NCBI GenBank assembly: GCA_013823985.1
Contig: PNNB01000047.1
Span: 186,001-250,000, forward strand
DNA length: 64,000 nt
DNA from: Sphingopyxis sp.
GTDB lineage: Bacteria > Pseudomonadota > Alphaproteobacteria > Sphingomonadales > Sphingomonadaceae
Reading direction: 5' to 3'
Positions 1 to 9,315 of this stretch are shown in pieces. How positions within the stretch are numbered: the first letter of the stretch is position 1; every line of letters begins with the position of its first letter. The notes below the pieces were generated by a model. It was not told where the DNA came from. It saw nothing but the letters and a program-made list of their open reading frames with translations, and ran no database searches. The translations under genes were made by a program, and so were the position numbers.

Positions 1-289
1 AGGCATAGCCAATCGTCGCGACCGACATGGCGACGAAGGTCAGGCTCCATGTGATGAATGGGCGCTGGTCGATCAGGAAACGATAGACGACCGACAGCAC
101 CAGAGTGATCGAATAGCCCGTCACGGCGGAGATCAGGATCGGAACAAGAAAGCTGACGGGCTGCCCCTGCGCGATGCCCGATGCGGCGCGCAGGATAACG
201 GCCCCCGCCCAACCGGCGGAGTGCAGGTTCCAGAAAGCCCGGTTCTTGTCCGCGAAAAAGGGTTTATCAGTAAGCTCTAGAACCGCCAT
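1..289 (-). CDS. Sensor histidine kinase, LytS-like (partial, N-terminus only)
   Basis: Only the first 96 codons are present; the gene runs off the left edge. The start is an ATG read from base 289 leftwards. The visible part is a short hydrophilic N-terminus, an FWNLHSAGW patch (residues 19-27), then three hydrophobic stretches (about 27-40, 46-68, 79-96), so an integral membrane protein. An aromatic patch leading into the first membrane helix is what I know from sphingomonad LytS-type kinases, whose kinase domain would lie outside the window. That assignment is inference; any multi-helix membrane protein remains possible. It is divergent from the HD-domain gene, with 88 bases shared between the two starts. 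Confidence 0.45.
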   Translation of the reverse strand, partial: MAVLELTDKPFFADKNRAFWNLHSAGWAGAVILRAASGIAQGQPVSFLVPILISAVTGYSITLVLSVVYRFLIDQRPFITWSLTFVAMSVATIGYA

Positions 290-377
290 ATTTTCGGTCT
301 AGCCGCATTTTGCGCGCGCATGAAGCCCTTGTTTCACACAAAAGCCATGATAGCATGGCGATGAGAGGAAGAGTCAC

Positions 378-977
378 ATGGATAATCAGGACGATCGCGC
401 CACATTTCACGACATGTCGCTGAGCACGCAGGAAGATTGGCAGATCATCATGCGGCACAACATTCCGTTCGCGCAAAATGGCGGAATGCGGATATTGGAC
501 CATCTGCGGCTGCTCGACGGCGATTTTGGCGGATTTGCTGTGGACCGGCTGACCCATTCGCTCCAGACCGCAACCCGCGCGCACCGCGATGGCCGCGATG
601 AAGACTATGTGGTCATGGCGCTTTTGCACGATATCGGCGACACGCTGGGCGCGGCGAACCATCCCGATATTGCAGCAGCGATTCTAAAGCCCTTTGTTTC
701 GGAAAAACTGCACTGGATTGTCCAGCATCACGGGATTTTTCAGGGACATAATTTCTTCCACCATCTCGGCCTTGACCGCGATATGCGCGAACAGTTCCGG
801 GGGCATGAATGGTTTGCCGACACCGAAGAATTTATCGACAAATATGACTGCCCCGCCTTCGACCCCGAATATGACACCCTGCCGCTCGAATTTTTTGAGC
901 CCATGGTGATGAAGCTGTTCAAATATCCTCTGAACAGCATCTACAAGCGGGCAATGGAGACAGAAGCCGCCGAATAA
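378..977 (+). CDS. HD-domain metal protein, PhnZ/MIOX-like
   Basis: A 199-residue cytoplasmic protein with the metal-binding pattern of the HD superfamily: THS at H60, LLHDIGD with H84-D85, a His cluster (QHHGIFQGH) around 117-124, and a later Asp in EFIDKYD. The length and the spaced H...HD...H...H...D ligands fit the PhnZ branch of HD proteins, mixed-valence di-iron oxygenases related to myo-inositol oxygenase, better than the phosphohydrolase branch. No phosphonate genes are nearby, so the substrate is unknown. The ATG follows GAGAGGAAGAG (about 363-373), a reasonable ribosome site. A plain phosphohydrolase activity cannot be excluded. Confidence 0.7.
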   Translation: MDNQDDRATFHDMSLSTQEDWQIIMRHNIPFAQNGGMRILDHLRLLDGDFGGFAVDRLTHSLQTATRAHRDGRDEDYVVMALLHDIGDTLGAANHPDIAAAILKPFVSEKLHWIVQHHGIFQGHNFFHHLGLDRDMREQFRGHEWFADTEEFIDKYDCPAFDPEYDTLPLEFFEPMVMKLFKYPLNSIYKRAMETEAAE

Positions 978-1150
978 TCGGCTGCGGCCCTTATATTCGC
1001 GGCCGGTCATCCCTATATAGCAGGGACTGCTAGCCGTTCCGCCCGTGCTGGCCAGTGTCTCTTTCCGGTCGAACATTTTTTCGCTTGGCGTCCCGAGACG
1101 GGTGATACCCGCCGCGCGCCGTCCATTCCGGTCGGCTGTGCGCCCTTGGA

Positions 1151-2059
1151 GTGCGCCATTTGATCGCCTATTTCATCCTCGTCCACCGTTTCCCCGAACA
1201 GTTCAAACGCATGTTCCGGGCGATCTATGTCCCCGGCAACCAATATCTCATCCACATCGACCGCACATCCGGCCCGGACATCCAGGCCGACATCACCGCC
1301 TTTCTAAAACCCTATCAGGGCACTGCGATACTGGAGCCGCGTTCGATGTTGTGGGGCGGATACAGCCTTGTCGATGCCGAACTGCGCGGCATGGCGAAGC
1401 TTTTGAAAATGAGCAAAAGCTGGACACATTATATCAACCTGAGCGGTCAGGATTTTCCCCTGAAGTCGCAGGATTATATTCGCGGCTTTCTGCGCCTTAA
1501 CAGGGGAAAGCAGTATATCCGCGCGGTGAACCAGCATCTGGTTCGGCCCGATACCGTCAACCGGATTAGCCATTATTTTATCGAAGCGCTCGGCCGCATT
1601 TTCCGGACCGGCGTCAAGCGCCGCCCGATGGCCGACGTCACGCCCTATATCGGCACCCAATGGAAGGTCGTAACCCGTGCTTTTTGCGAATTTGCCTGCA
1701 CCGATGCGCGGGTTAAGCCCTTTCGCACCTTCTACCGCCGCTCGCTGATTGCCGACGAAGGCTTTTTCCAGACATTGATCATGAACAGCGGCAAGCATGG
1801 CGAGGTCGTCAACGACGATCTGCGCACCATCGACTGGGTGCCCGACGGCGACATCAAACTGCGTCCCCGCACCTTCGTCAAAGCTGACGCCATGCGCCTG
1901 AGCCTGAGCCCGGATTTCTTCGCCCGCAAATTTGATGCCGACGAAGATTCCGAGATTCTCACGCTGCTGGAGGCGCACCTGTTAACGCCAGCCGCCAGCC
2001 AATACCGGCCAATGGCGAACAGCACGCCGCATACCCCCGCACCAGCACTCGCCGCCTAA
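1151..2059 (+). CDS. Core-2/I-branching enzyme family glycosyltransferase (GT14)
   Basis: A 302-residue protein beginning IAYFILVHRFPEQF, followed by HIDR, SMLWGGYSLVDAE and HYINLSGQDFPLKS, the conserved core of the Branch (GT14, beta-1,6-GlcNAc-transferase-like) family. Bacterial members transfer sugars such as xylose or GlcNAc onto surface glycans; the acceptor here is unknown. No membrane anchor is seen. I keep the GTG at 1151 because the family pattern begins at its first residues, whereas the next in-frame ATG (codon 21) would remove the ILVHR motif. The ribosome site is weak. The C-terminal 20 residues are Pro/Ala-rich and poorly conserved. The small gene at 2077 follows after 17 bases. 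Confidence 0.85.
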   Translation: MRHLIAYFILVHRFPEQFKRMFRAIYVPGNQYLIHIDRTSGPDIQADITAFLKPYQGTAILEPRSMLWGGYSLVDAELRGMAKLLKMSKSWTHYINLSGQDFPLKSQDYIRGFLRLNRGKQYIRAVNQHLVRPDTVNRISHYFIEALGRIFRTGVKRRPMADVTPYIGTQWKVVTRAFCEFACTDARVKPFRTFYRRSLIADEGFFQTLIMNSGKHGEVVNDDLRTIDWVPDGDIKLRPRTFVKADAMRLSLSPDFFARKFDADEDSEILTLLEAHLLTPAASQYRPMANSTPHTPAPALAA

Positions 2060-2076
2060 CCCCAAGGAGAGACAAG

Positions 2077-2205
2077 ATGGCAAAAAGCCAAAAGAAAACG
2101 AACCGCGAAGCCCGCAAGCCCAAGGCCGAAAAGCCCAAAAAGCCGAACGCCTCCAACCCGTCTACCAAAGGCAGCGTTGCCGGATTGATGGCGTCCAAAA
2201 GCTAA
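2077..2205 (+). CDS. Small Lys-rich basic protein, unknown function
   Basis: A 42-codon reading frame (MAKSQKKTNREARKPKAEKP at the start, ending MASKS) directly behind a strong ribosome site, AAGGAGA at 2064-2070, seven bases before the ATG. The first half is almost entirely Lys/Arg/Pro/Glu/Ala; the second half is Ser/Asn/Gly-rich, ending KGSVAGLMASKS. I recognise this layout as a tiny conserved protein seen in alphaproteobacteria but know no function; nucleic-acid or ribosome association is only a guess from the charge. It sits 17 bases after the GT14 gene, probably co-transcribed, and stops 6 bases before the convergent glutamate dehydrogenase gene ends. Confidence 0.7.
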   Translation: MAKSQKKTNREARKPKAEKPKKPNASNPSTKGSVAGLMASKS

Positions 2206-2211
2206 ACGGAC

Positions 2212-5200
2212 TTAGCGTCCCAATAGCACCCGTGCTTGTCCGGCAATCTGGGCAAGCATGGCTGGCGTGGGCATTCCGGCCATGCGTGCGCGATCAACCA
2301 TGGCCTTGAAGGACCGGACGCGACCTTCATTGGCCGCGACCCAGCTCTGCGTATCGGCCAGTGGTTTCTTGGCCGCACGACGGCTGAGGAAGTCGAGGCG
2401 CATAGCCTGGAAATCGCGGGCGAGACCTGCGACCAGCAAACGCTCCCATGGATCGTGCGGATCCATCTGCATCGCCGTGCCCTGCGCCCAGCCGATACCC
2501 AGCGCATCGCCCAAAGCGGTAAACGCTTGCGTCAGCGCCGTCACATCGGCCTTTTGCGTTGCAGACAGGGCCGCAAGCCCGATGGCACCATCCAGTTGCG
2601 CCATCTGCACCAAGCGGTCCGCAATCTTGCGCGGCGCGCCATGTTCGACCAACCGCGCGCCAAAGCTTTCGGTCTGGTGACGAACATCGGCGGGCAACAG
2701 GCTGTCGAGCGAAGACGACAATTTCTGCACCACCGGGCTATATAGGGCGGTAGCGGTTCCCACATCGCGGCCCTCGGCAGCATTGCGGATCAAGTCCGCC
2801 ATTTGCGCCCGCACCTCGACCGCGGTCTGGTTGAAAAGCAGCAAACGTGTCGATTCCGGCATTTCAGCGGTATCGATTGCTTGCCAAAGTGCAGGTAGAT
2901 CGTAGATCCGTTCCGCAATCGCAAAGGCAGCGGCAACGTCACCCAAACCGCAACCTTCTTCTTCGGCCAGTTCGAAAGGATGCAGCAGGCCGAGACGGTT
3001 TATCATCCGGTTAGCCAGTTTCGTTGCGATAATTTCCTTACGCAGACGATGCGCCAAAATCGCGGACTTGTGCTTTTTGACCATCGCCTCCGGGAAAGCG
3101 GCAAGCAGCTCGCCATCCATGGATGGATCGTGGGCCAAAGGTGCATCTTCCACACCATCCTGCGTCGCCAGCTTCGCAGTCGACAGCAACACGGCAAGCT
3201 CCGGCCGCGTCAGGCCCTTGCCCTCGCTTGCACGGCGGAACAGTTCGTCGTTGGGCGCGATGCCTTCGACCACGCGGTCCAGGCGGCCGGTGCTTTCAAA
3301 GGTTTCGATCAAGCGGACATAGGCCGGCAAATCGCCTGCCCCGCCCGTTTCAGCGATCGACAGCGCCAGTGTTTGCAGACGGTTATCCTCCAGCACCAGA
3401 TGCGCGACCGCATCGGTCATTTCGGCCAGCAACTTGTTGCGGACCGGTTCTTTCAGCTTGCCGGCACGCATTTCGGCGTTGAGTGCGATTTTGATGTTCA
3501 CCTCATTATCCGAACAATCCACGCCAGCGCTGTTGTCGATAAAGTCGGTGTTGATGCGACCACCACGCAATGCAAAGCCGATGCGGCCTGCTTGCGTCAC
3601 GCCCAGGTTTGCACCCTCGCCGATCACTTGTGCGCGGACATCGGTTCCGTTCACGCGAATTGCGTCATTGCCGGGATCGCCTACGTCCAGATGGCTTTCG
3701 CCCTTGTCCTTGATATAGGTTCCGATTCCGCCGAACCAGAGTAACTGAACCGGCGCTTTCAAAATGGCCGTCATCAGTTCCGACGGTTCAATATCTTTCG
3801 CATCTATGCCCAGCAACGCTCTGATTTCAGGCGTAGTCTTGATGCTCTTTTCGCTGCGCGCAAAGACACCGCCGCCCTTTGAAATCAACTTGGGATCATA
3901 ATCCAGCCAGCTCGAACGCGGCAGGTTGAACAGGCGCTGCCGCTCTTTCCAGCTTATCGCCGGGTCCGGGCTGGGGTCGAAGAAGATATGGCGGTGATCA
4001 AAGGCAGCCACCACTTTCAGCGTTTTGGAAAGCAGCATGCCGTTACCAAAAACGTCACCCGACATGTCGCCGACACCGGCAACCGTCACGGGTTCTTTCT
4101 GCACATTGATGCCCATTTCGGCAAAGTGGCGCTGCACCGACATCCAGCCGCCCTTGGCGGTGATGCCCATGGCCTTATGGTCATATCCGACCGAGCCACC
4201 GCTGGCGAAGGCATCGCCCAGCCAGAAGTTTCGCTCCAACGCAATGGCGTTGGCGGTGTCAGAAAATGTCGCTGTTCCCTTGTCGGCAGCGACCACGAAA
4301 TAGGGATCATCCCCATCATGCACCACAACAGCTTCAGGATGCACAACCTTGTCGTTGACGATATTGTCGGTGATCGACAGCAAGGTGCGGATGAACAGAC
4401 GGTAGCTCTCGGTCCCTTCGGCAAACCAGGCGTCACGGTCGACGCGCATGTCCGGCAACTTCTTGGGATAGAAACCGCCCTTTGCGCCCGTAGGCACGAT
4501 CACCGCGTTCTTGACGCGCTGCGCCTTCATCAGACCCAACACCTCGGTCCGGAAGTCATCCCGGCGGTCGGACCAGCGCAGGCCACCGCGGGCAACAGGA
4601 CCTGCACGAAGGTGGATACCTTCGACGCGCGGGGAATAAACGAACACTTCGCGCCAGGGCAAAGGCGCGGGCAAGCCCGGGACTTTGGCACTATCCAGTT
4701 TGAACGCCAACGCGTCAGCACCCGCAGGCGCAAAGGCATTGGTACGCAAGGTCGCGCGCACGACGCCCATATAGCGCCGCAAGATGCGGTCTTCGTCAAT
4801 CGCCGAAACAGCGGCCAATCCGGTTTCGATGCTTTTGATATATTTGGCCGATTCCTTGTCCCGATCGCCTGAAAAGGCCGGGTCATGGGCGGTGTTGAAA
4901 AGGCTGATAATCGCGCGCGTCACGCCCGAATGCTTGGACAGTGCAGCAACGGCAGTTGGCATGCCATAGGTCACGCCGGTTTGGCGCAAATAGCGGTACC
5001 AAGCCCGCAGCAAAATCACCGACTGCGGCAACAGTGCGGCGACGGTCACCAATTGGTTGAAGACGTCATTTTCAGCTTTGCCGTCGAGGACCTGGCTCAG
5101 CGCGCCTTCAAGAATAGCGGCACGCTCCATCACACTGGCGACATCACCGCCGCGCAAGCCCAGCCGGAAATCATGGATATAATTTCCGTCGCTCAAAGCC

Positions 5201-6861
5201 GTCGGCGATTCTTCCAATACATCGAAACCGAAATTCTCCAACGCAGGAACCATGTCGCTGAGCGGCATCGCGCCGCCCTGGCTGAACACTTTCAGGCGCA
5301 GCATTTCGCCGTCGGACGACAACCGCGTCACCTTGCTGTGGTCGCGTTCCATTTGCAGCAGGCCGAGCATGTCGCGCGCCGCTTCGTCCGAACTATAGCT
5401 GGTGCGGTAATTGTTCGGGAACAGCGCGCCATAACGTACGATCATCGCAGCGGCGCGTTTTTCATCGGTCAGGCGGGCGAGCGATGCTTCCACCGCAGGC
5501 TCCCAACCACGGACCATCAGTTCTAATTTGTCGTCGAGTTTGGCTTCGTTGACCTTCTGGTCGCGATCAGGCAAGTCGAGCGTATAGCGCAGCAACGCGA
5601 TGCCGCCATCTTCGAGGCTGATCGACCAGCCAAGCAATCCGCCGCCAGTGGTAGCAGTCAACATGTCCTCAATCTGCTTGCGCATGCCGGTGGACACATC
5701 GTCGCGGGGCAGCCAGACAAAGATATAGAGATGGCGTCCGAGTGGTGACCGGATCGCCAGCAATTTCGGGCGGGGCCGGTCGGTCAGCGACATGGCGGTC
5801 AGCGTGACCCGCTCCAACTCCGCCAGTTTCAGCGATACCAGAAGATCATGCGGCAGGGACGTCAGCACATGGGTCATTGCCTTTCCGGCATGTCCCGACG
5901 GATCAAATCCGAACCGCTCCATCAATGTCGCAAGGTGCGTGCGCAATACAGGTATCCGATCCGGCGCCGTTGCCAACGCGGCACTGGTCCATAGACCTGC
6001 GGTAATCGACAAACCGGTTATCGTGCTGCCCTCGCGGATGGGCACAACCACAAGGTCCAACTGCACATGGCGGTGCACGCTCGATACGCGATTGGCTTTC
6101 AGGATCAACGGCGCGCTGCCGCCTTCTTCGAACCATTTGACCGCAAGTCCGATGCTCTGTTCGGACAGGATCGCATCATTGCTGACCCGCGACAGGCCGA
6201 GCCGCTTTGACCGTTTTCCGTCGCGCGACAAGACTTCGTGTCCCAGCACTGTCATGTTATTTTCAAGGAACCAGCGTACCAACGCTGCGCCCTCGCCATC
6301 GGGCAGACTGTCCGCATCTTCGGACATCGCACCCAACATCTTGCGCCAGTCGGTGACCGCGCCGCGCACGTCGCGCAGCACGGCGTGCAGATTTTCTTCG
6401 AGCGCGCGCCGTTCCTTCGCATCGACGCGATCAGTCTCGAGGTAGATGAACGATTCGCGTGTGGCCGACGAATCCCGCTTCCGGCTGACCGATTTCAGCA
6501 CGGACTGATCGTCACGCACGGTGCTGAGCACAGGGTGGATCAGCCGCTTTACGCCGATGGCCTTTGCCGCGACCGCTGCGGAAATCGAATCCACCAGAAA
6601 CGGCATATCGTCGTTGTTCATCGCAATCCGCATGGCCAAACGGCCATGTGCATCGGTGAAGCTATCGAGAGCCACCGCCGCGTTCCCGACCTTGCGTTGC
6701 TCCGCAACCTGCAAGGTGAAGCGGGCCGCTTCTTCGCAGGCTTTGGCATCAAACCCTTCATTCTCTCCCGGAAGGGCGCTGTCGGCGAAGGCCGATGCCA
6801 TCGCTTTCAACAAGGTGGCATCCGTTTTTGCGACAGTTTTTGATGCTTTGGCAGCAGCCAT
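2212..6861 (-). CDS. gdhB: NAD-specific glutamate dehydrogenase, large (about 180 kDa) class
   Basis: A 1,549-residue protein, the usual size of the large bacterial NAD-GDH class that oxidatively deaminates glutamate to 2-oxoglutarate and ammonium. The N-terminal half carries the ACT-like regulatory region. The catalytic domain lies near residues 740-950, with RGGLRWSDRRDDFRTEV, the lysine-containing VPTGAKGGFYPKK, YDHKAMGITAKGGW and the nucleotide-binding GVGDMSGDVFGNGM. A C-terminal helical region follows. I start at the ATG at 6861 because AGGAG lies eight bases upstream; the GTG at 6882 would put that site inside the gene. It is divergent from a glutamate/dicarboxylate symporter across 186 bases, which fits a role in glutamate catabolism. 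Confidence 0.96.
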   Translation of the reverse strand: MAAAKASKTVAKTDATLLKAMASAFADSALPGENEGFDAKACEEAARFTLQVAEQRKVGNAAVALDSFTDAHGRLAMRIAMNNDDMPFLVDSISAAVAAKAIGVKRLIHPVLSTVRDDQSVLKSVSRKRDSSATRESFIYLETDRVDAKERRALEENLHAVLRDVRGAVTDWRKMLGAMSEDADSLPDGEGAALVRWFLENNMTVLGHEVLSRDGKRSKRLGLSRVSNDAILSEQSIGLAVKWFEEGGSAPLILKANRVSSVHRHVQLDLVVVPIREGSTITGLSITAGLWTSAALATAPDRIPVLRTHLATLMERFGFDPSGHAGKAMTHVLTSLPHDLLVSLKLAELERVTLTAMSLTDRPRPKLLAIRSPLGRHLYIFVWLPRDDVSTGMRKQIEDMLTATTGGGLLGWSISLEDGGIALLRYTLDLPDRDQKVNEAKLDDKLELMVRGWEPAVEASLARLTDEKRAAAMIVRYGALFPNNYRTSYSSDEAARDMLGLLQMERDHSKVTRLSSDGEMLRLKVFSQGGAMPLSDMVPALENFGFDVLEESPTALSDGNYIHDFRLGLRGGDVASVMERAAILEGALSQVLDGKAENDVFNQLVTVAALLPQSVILLRAWYRYLRQTGVTYGMPTAVAALSKHSGVTRAIISLFNTAHDPAFSGDRDKESAKYIKSIETGLAAVSAIDEDRILRRYMGVVRATLRTNAFAPAGADALAFKLDSAKVPGLPAPLPWREVFVYSPRVEGIHLRAGPVARGGLRWSDRRDDFRTEVLGLMKAQRVKNAVIVPTGAKGGFYPKKLPDMRVDRDAWFAEGTESYRLFIRTLLSITDNIVNDKVVHPEAVVVHDGDDPYFVVAADKGTATFSDTANAIALERNFWLGDAFASGGSVGYDHKAMGITAKGGWMSVQRHFAEMGINVQKEPVTVAGVGDMSGDVFGNGMLLSKTLKVVAAFDHRHIFFDPSPDPAISWKERQRLFNLPRSSWLDYDPKLISKGGGVFARSEKSIKTTPEIRALLGIDAKDIEPSELMTAILKAPVQLLWFGGIGTYIKDKGESHLDVGDPGNDAIRVNGTDVRAQVIGEGANLGVTQAGRIGFALRGGRINTDFIDNSAGVDCSDNEVNIKIALNAEMRAGKLKEPVRNKLLAEMTDAVAHLVLEDNRLQTLALSIAETGGAGDLPAYVRLIETFESTGRLDRVVEGIAPNDELFRRASEGKGLTRPELAVLLSTAKLATQDGVEDAPLAHDPSMDGELLAAFPEAMVKKHKSAILAHRLRKEIIATKLANRMINRLGLLHPFELAEEEGCGLGDVAAAFAIAERIYDLPALWQAIDTAEMPESTRLLLFNQTAVEVRAQMADLIRNAAEGRDVGTATALYSPVVQKLSSSLDSLLPADVRHQTESFGARLVEHGAPRKIADRLVQMAQLDGAIGLAALSATQKADVTALTQAFTALGDALGIGWAQGTAMQMDPHDPWERLLVAGLARDFQAMRLDFLSRRAAKKPLADTQSWVAANEGRVRSFKAMVDRARMAGMPTPAMLAQIAGQARVLLGR

Positions 6862-7047
6862 GAATTTTACTCCTGAGCCCACGACATTGGGGATTGGTCA
6901 TGGTTAATACGACACAATCCATTGTAATTTTATTTCAACGCTTATGCCTTCGTTCGCCGGGCTATTCAAGTTACGTCGGTAGCGGGTTGCGGTCATCATT
7001 TTGCCTGTGTAGCGTCACCCGATGCCAAAAGGGCCGGAGGGAAGTTT

Positions 7048-8391
7048 ATGGATAAGCGTCTGACATTGTGGATTTTGGTCGGGATGATCCTGGGTATCAT
7101 CGTCGGCTACGCGGTCCATATCGGTGTCGCGCCCGACAGTGCAGCCTTCGAAAATCTCAGCAAAACGTTCAAATTGCTGTCGGATATCTTCCTGAATCTC
7201 ATCAAGCTTCTGGTGGCCCCGCTGATCCTTTCGACCATCGTCGTCGGTATCGCGCATATGGGGGATAGTAGTGCGTTGGGCCGCATTGGCTTCCGCGCAA
7301 TTACGTGGTTCATCCTCGCAAGCTTCATTTCCATCGGGCTCGGTCTGTTGATGGTCAACATCTTCCAGCCGGGCATTGGCGTGCCCCTGGGTGCCGCAGC
7401 AGATGCAGCGGCGACAGTCGGGGAGGTGAAGAAGCTCGACGTCTTTGAATTCATCTTGTCGATCTTCCCCAAAAACGCGTTCGAGGCGATGGCCACGAAC
7501 AACATCCTGCAAATTCTGGTCTTCTCGCTTTTTGCGGGCGTTGCCCTCTCGGCACTTGGCGAAAAGGGTGCGCCGCTGGTTCGCGCCGCAGACGCGCTGG
7601 CCGAGATGATGTTGCAGATTACGCATTATGTGATGCGCTACGCGCCTGTCGCTGTATTCGGCGCTTTGGCCAAGGTTGTTGCCACCAGTGGTCTGGCGAT
7701 TTTGTTGAGCTACGCGACGCTGCTCCTCGAATTTTACATATCCCTCCTAATCCTGTGGGCCATGCTGCTGACAATCGGCTGGATATTCCTGCGCAAGCGG
7801 ATCTGGACGCTCATCCGCTACATCCGCGAACCGCTGCTGATCGCCTTTTCGACAGCGTCGTCCGAAGCGGCATTGCCCAAGCTGTTTGAACAGCTCGACC
7901 GGTTTGGCGTGCCACGCCGCATCTCGGGCTTCATGCTGCCCTTGGGCTACAGCTTCAACCTTGATGGTTCGATGATGTATATGAGCTTCGCAACGATCTT
8001 CATCGCGCAGGCCTATGGCATTGATTTGCCGATCATGACGCAGATCCTGATTTTGCTGACGCTGATGATCTCGTCCAAGGGCGTTGCGGCCGTACCGCGC
8101 GCTTCGCTGGTCGTGATTACCGGCACGCTGGCCATGTTCGGGCTGCCGGTCGAAGGCGTGGCTTTGATCCTTGCGATTGACCAGTTCCTCGACATGGGCC
8201 GCACGGCGACCAATGTTGTCGGCAATGCGGTGGCGACTTCGGTCATCACCAAGTGGGAAGGCATGCTGGAGGTGGAAGAACCAGAGTTCGTCGAACCACC
8301 CCACGCCCCTGCCCACACCGCCGCTGCCGGCAAACGCGGGCTGGATCTGGCAGAGGATATGGTAACCGATAGCCGCTCTGAAAAAAGCTGA
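7048..8391 (+). CDS. Dicarboxylate/amino acid:cation symporter (GltP/DctA family)
   Basis: A 447-residue inner-membrane carrier of the DAACS family, which imports glutamate, aspartate or C4-dicarboxylates with Na+ or H+. Family signatures are all present: SKGVAAVPRASLVVI on the re-entrant loop, NLDGSMMYMS near 304 and DMGRTATNVVGN near 382, whose D, R and N bind the substrate and cation in GltPh. The last 30 residues are a polar cytoplasmic tail. GGAGG about nine bases before the ATG supports the start. The neighbouring divergent NAD-glutamate dehydrogenase suggests glutamate as the substrate, but sequence alone cannot separate this from dicarboxylate transport. Confidence 0.92.
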   Translation: MDKRLTLWILVGMILGIIVGYAVHIGVAPDSAAFENLSKTFKLLSDIFLNLIKLLVAPLILSTIVVGIAHMGDSSALGRIGFRAITWFILASFISIGLGLLMVNIFQPGIGVPLGAAADAAATVGEVKKLDVFEFILSIFPKNAFEAMATNNILQILVFSLFAGVALSALGEKGAPLVRAADALAEMMLQITHYVMRYAPVAVFGALAKVVATSGLAILLSYATLLLEFYISLLILWAMLLTIGWIFLRKRIWTLIRYIREPLLIAFSTASSEAALPKLFEQLDRFGVPRRISGFMLPLGYSFNLDGSMMYMSFATIFIAQAYGIDLPIMTQILILLTLMISSKGVAAVPRASLVVITGTLAMFGLPVEGVALILAIDQFLDMGRTATNVVGNAVATSVITKWEGMLEVEEPEFVEPPHAPAHTAAAGKRGLDLAEDMVTDSRSEKS

Positions 8392-8393
8392 GG

Positions 8394-9131
8394 TTAGGCG
8401 GAGAGCTTGTGCCCGATCAGAGTCCCCTTTGCACCCTTGTTGTCGAGCGCGAAGCGCATCGTGTGATGCTCCCGCCGCCAACGCCGCGCGACGACACGCT
8501 CGCCCGGGCGTGCGGCATCGTCGAGTAGCACGCGCCCGCCGGGACGGATGCGCGGAAAGAGGCTTGCTGCCGCCCCGCGCACATAGGGATGAATGGCCCA
8601 AGGCGGGCCGTCGACGATAAGCAAATCAATATCGGCAGGCACGTCGCTCAACTGGTACCAATGGCCGGGCCAGCCCGCAGGCGATGGCCCCAAGGGCGCA
8701 TGCCGTATGTCGGCAGACAGTCCGTTTTCGCGCACCCATTGCTGCGTCACGGAGGCAAATTCGCCATGCTGGTCATAGCTGACCAAAGACCCGCCACCGA
8801 ATTTCTGGAGCGCGCGGGCAATGATGAAGGTGGATGCACCGCAGCCAAGCTCGACAACTTGGGCGGGCCTCAGCTCTTCAATGGCATGGGTGATGTGCCA
8901 CAGGAAATGCGTGTCGGCTTTCCAGCTTCCCAAATTGGGCAGCGCATCGGCGGGCAGGTCCAGATACTCCAGCAGCTCGGCCTTGTCGGCCTTGCGTCCG
9001 CCATGCAAACTCCGCAGCAGCCAGGGCCATTGGATCGCCCCATAGGCCGTAACCATGGCACGGTCACCTAAGGTGAGATCAAGCCCAATGTCGTTAAGCG
9101 GCATCAAAGCCGTAGTTTCGCGCGTTGTCAT
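8394..9131 (-). CDS. Class I SAM-dependent methyltransferase
   Basis: A 245-residue protein with a Rossmann methyltransferase core: motif I VVELGCGAST (92-101), the acidic residue at the end of strand 2 (D120 in SYDQHGEF), LLIVDGPP (170-177) and GGRVLLDDA (198-206). The DGPP motif and the overall layout resemble the Methyltransf_24 family. The substrate is unknown. I start at the ATG at 9131; an ATG 15 codons upstream is open but lies in an unconserved, signal-like stretch. Its stop lies two bases beyond the convergent symporter stop. It is divergent from the MFS gene with a 184-base gap, in which I see no clear element besides the start sites. Confidence 0.8.
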   Translation of the reverse strand: MTTRETTALMPLNDIGLDLTLGDRAMVTAYGAIQWPWLLRSLHGGRKADKAELLEYLDLPADALPNLGSWKADTHFLWHITHAIEELRPAQVVELGCGASTFIIARALQKFGGGSLVSYDQHGEFASVTQQWVRENGLSADIRHAPLGPSPAGWPGHWYQLSDVPADIDLLIVDGPPWAIHPYVRGAAASLFPRIRPGGRVLLDDAARPGERVVARRWRREHHTMRFALDNKGAKGTLIGHKLSA

Positions 9132-9315
9132 GTCCCTCGCCCATGCGCCCGCAGAGGATATCAAGCAACAAGCCATTTCCGCTCTGCCGCGTTTCGAGAA
9201 CGGTTCAAAGCGGATGCTTCCCGAATATTTTCGAGAGGCGCCCGACTTTCATCGCGAACGCTTTGACAAAGTCAAAAATTGCCGGATAAACGCCCTCAGA
9301 GAAGAGGAGAGATGA

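Noticed and set aside
3988..4872. Several long plus-strand frames inside the glutamate dehydrogenase gene
   Set aside because: Shadow frames of a 4.6-kb GC-rich gene; no ribosome sites or domains.
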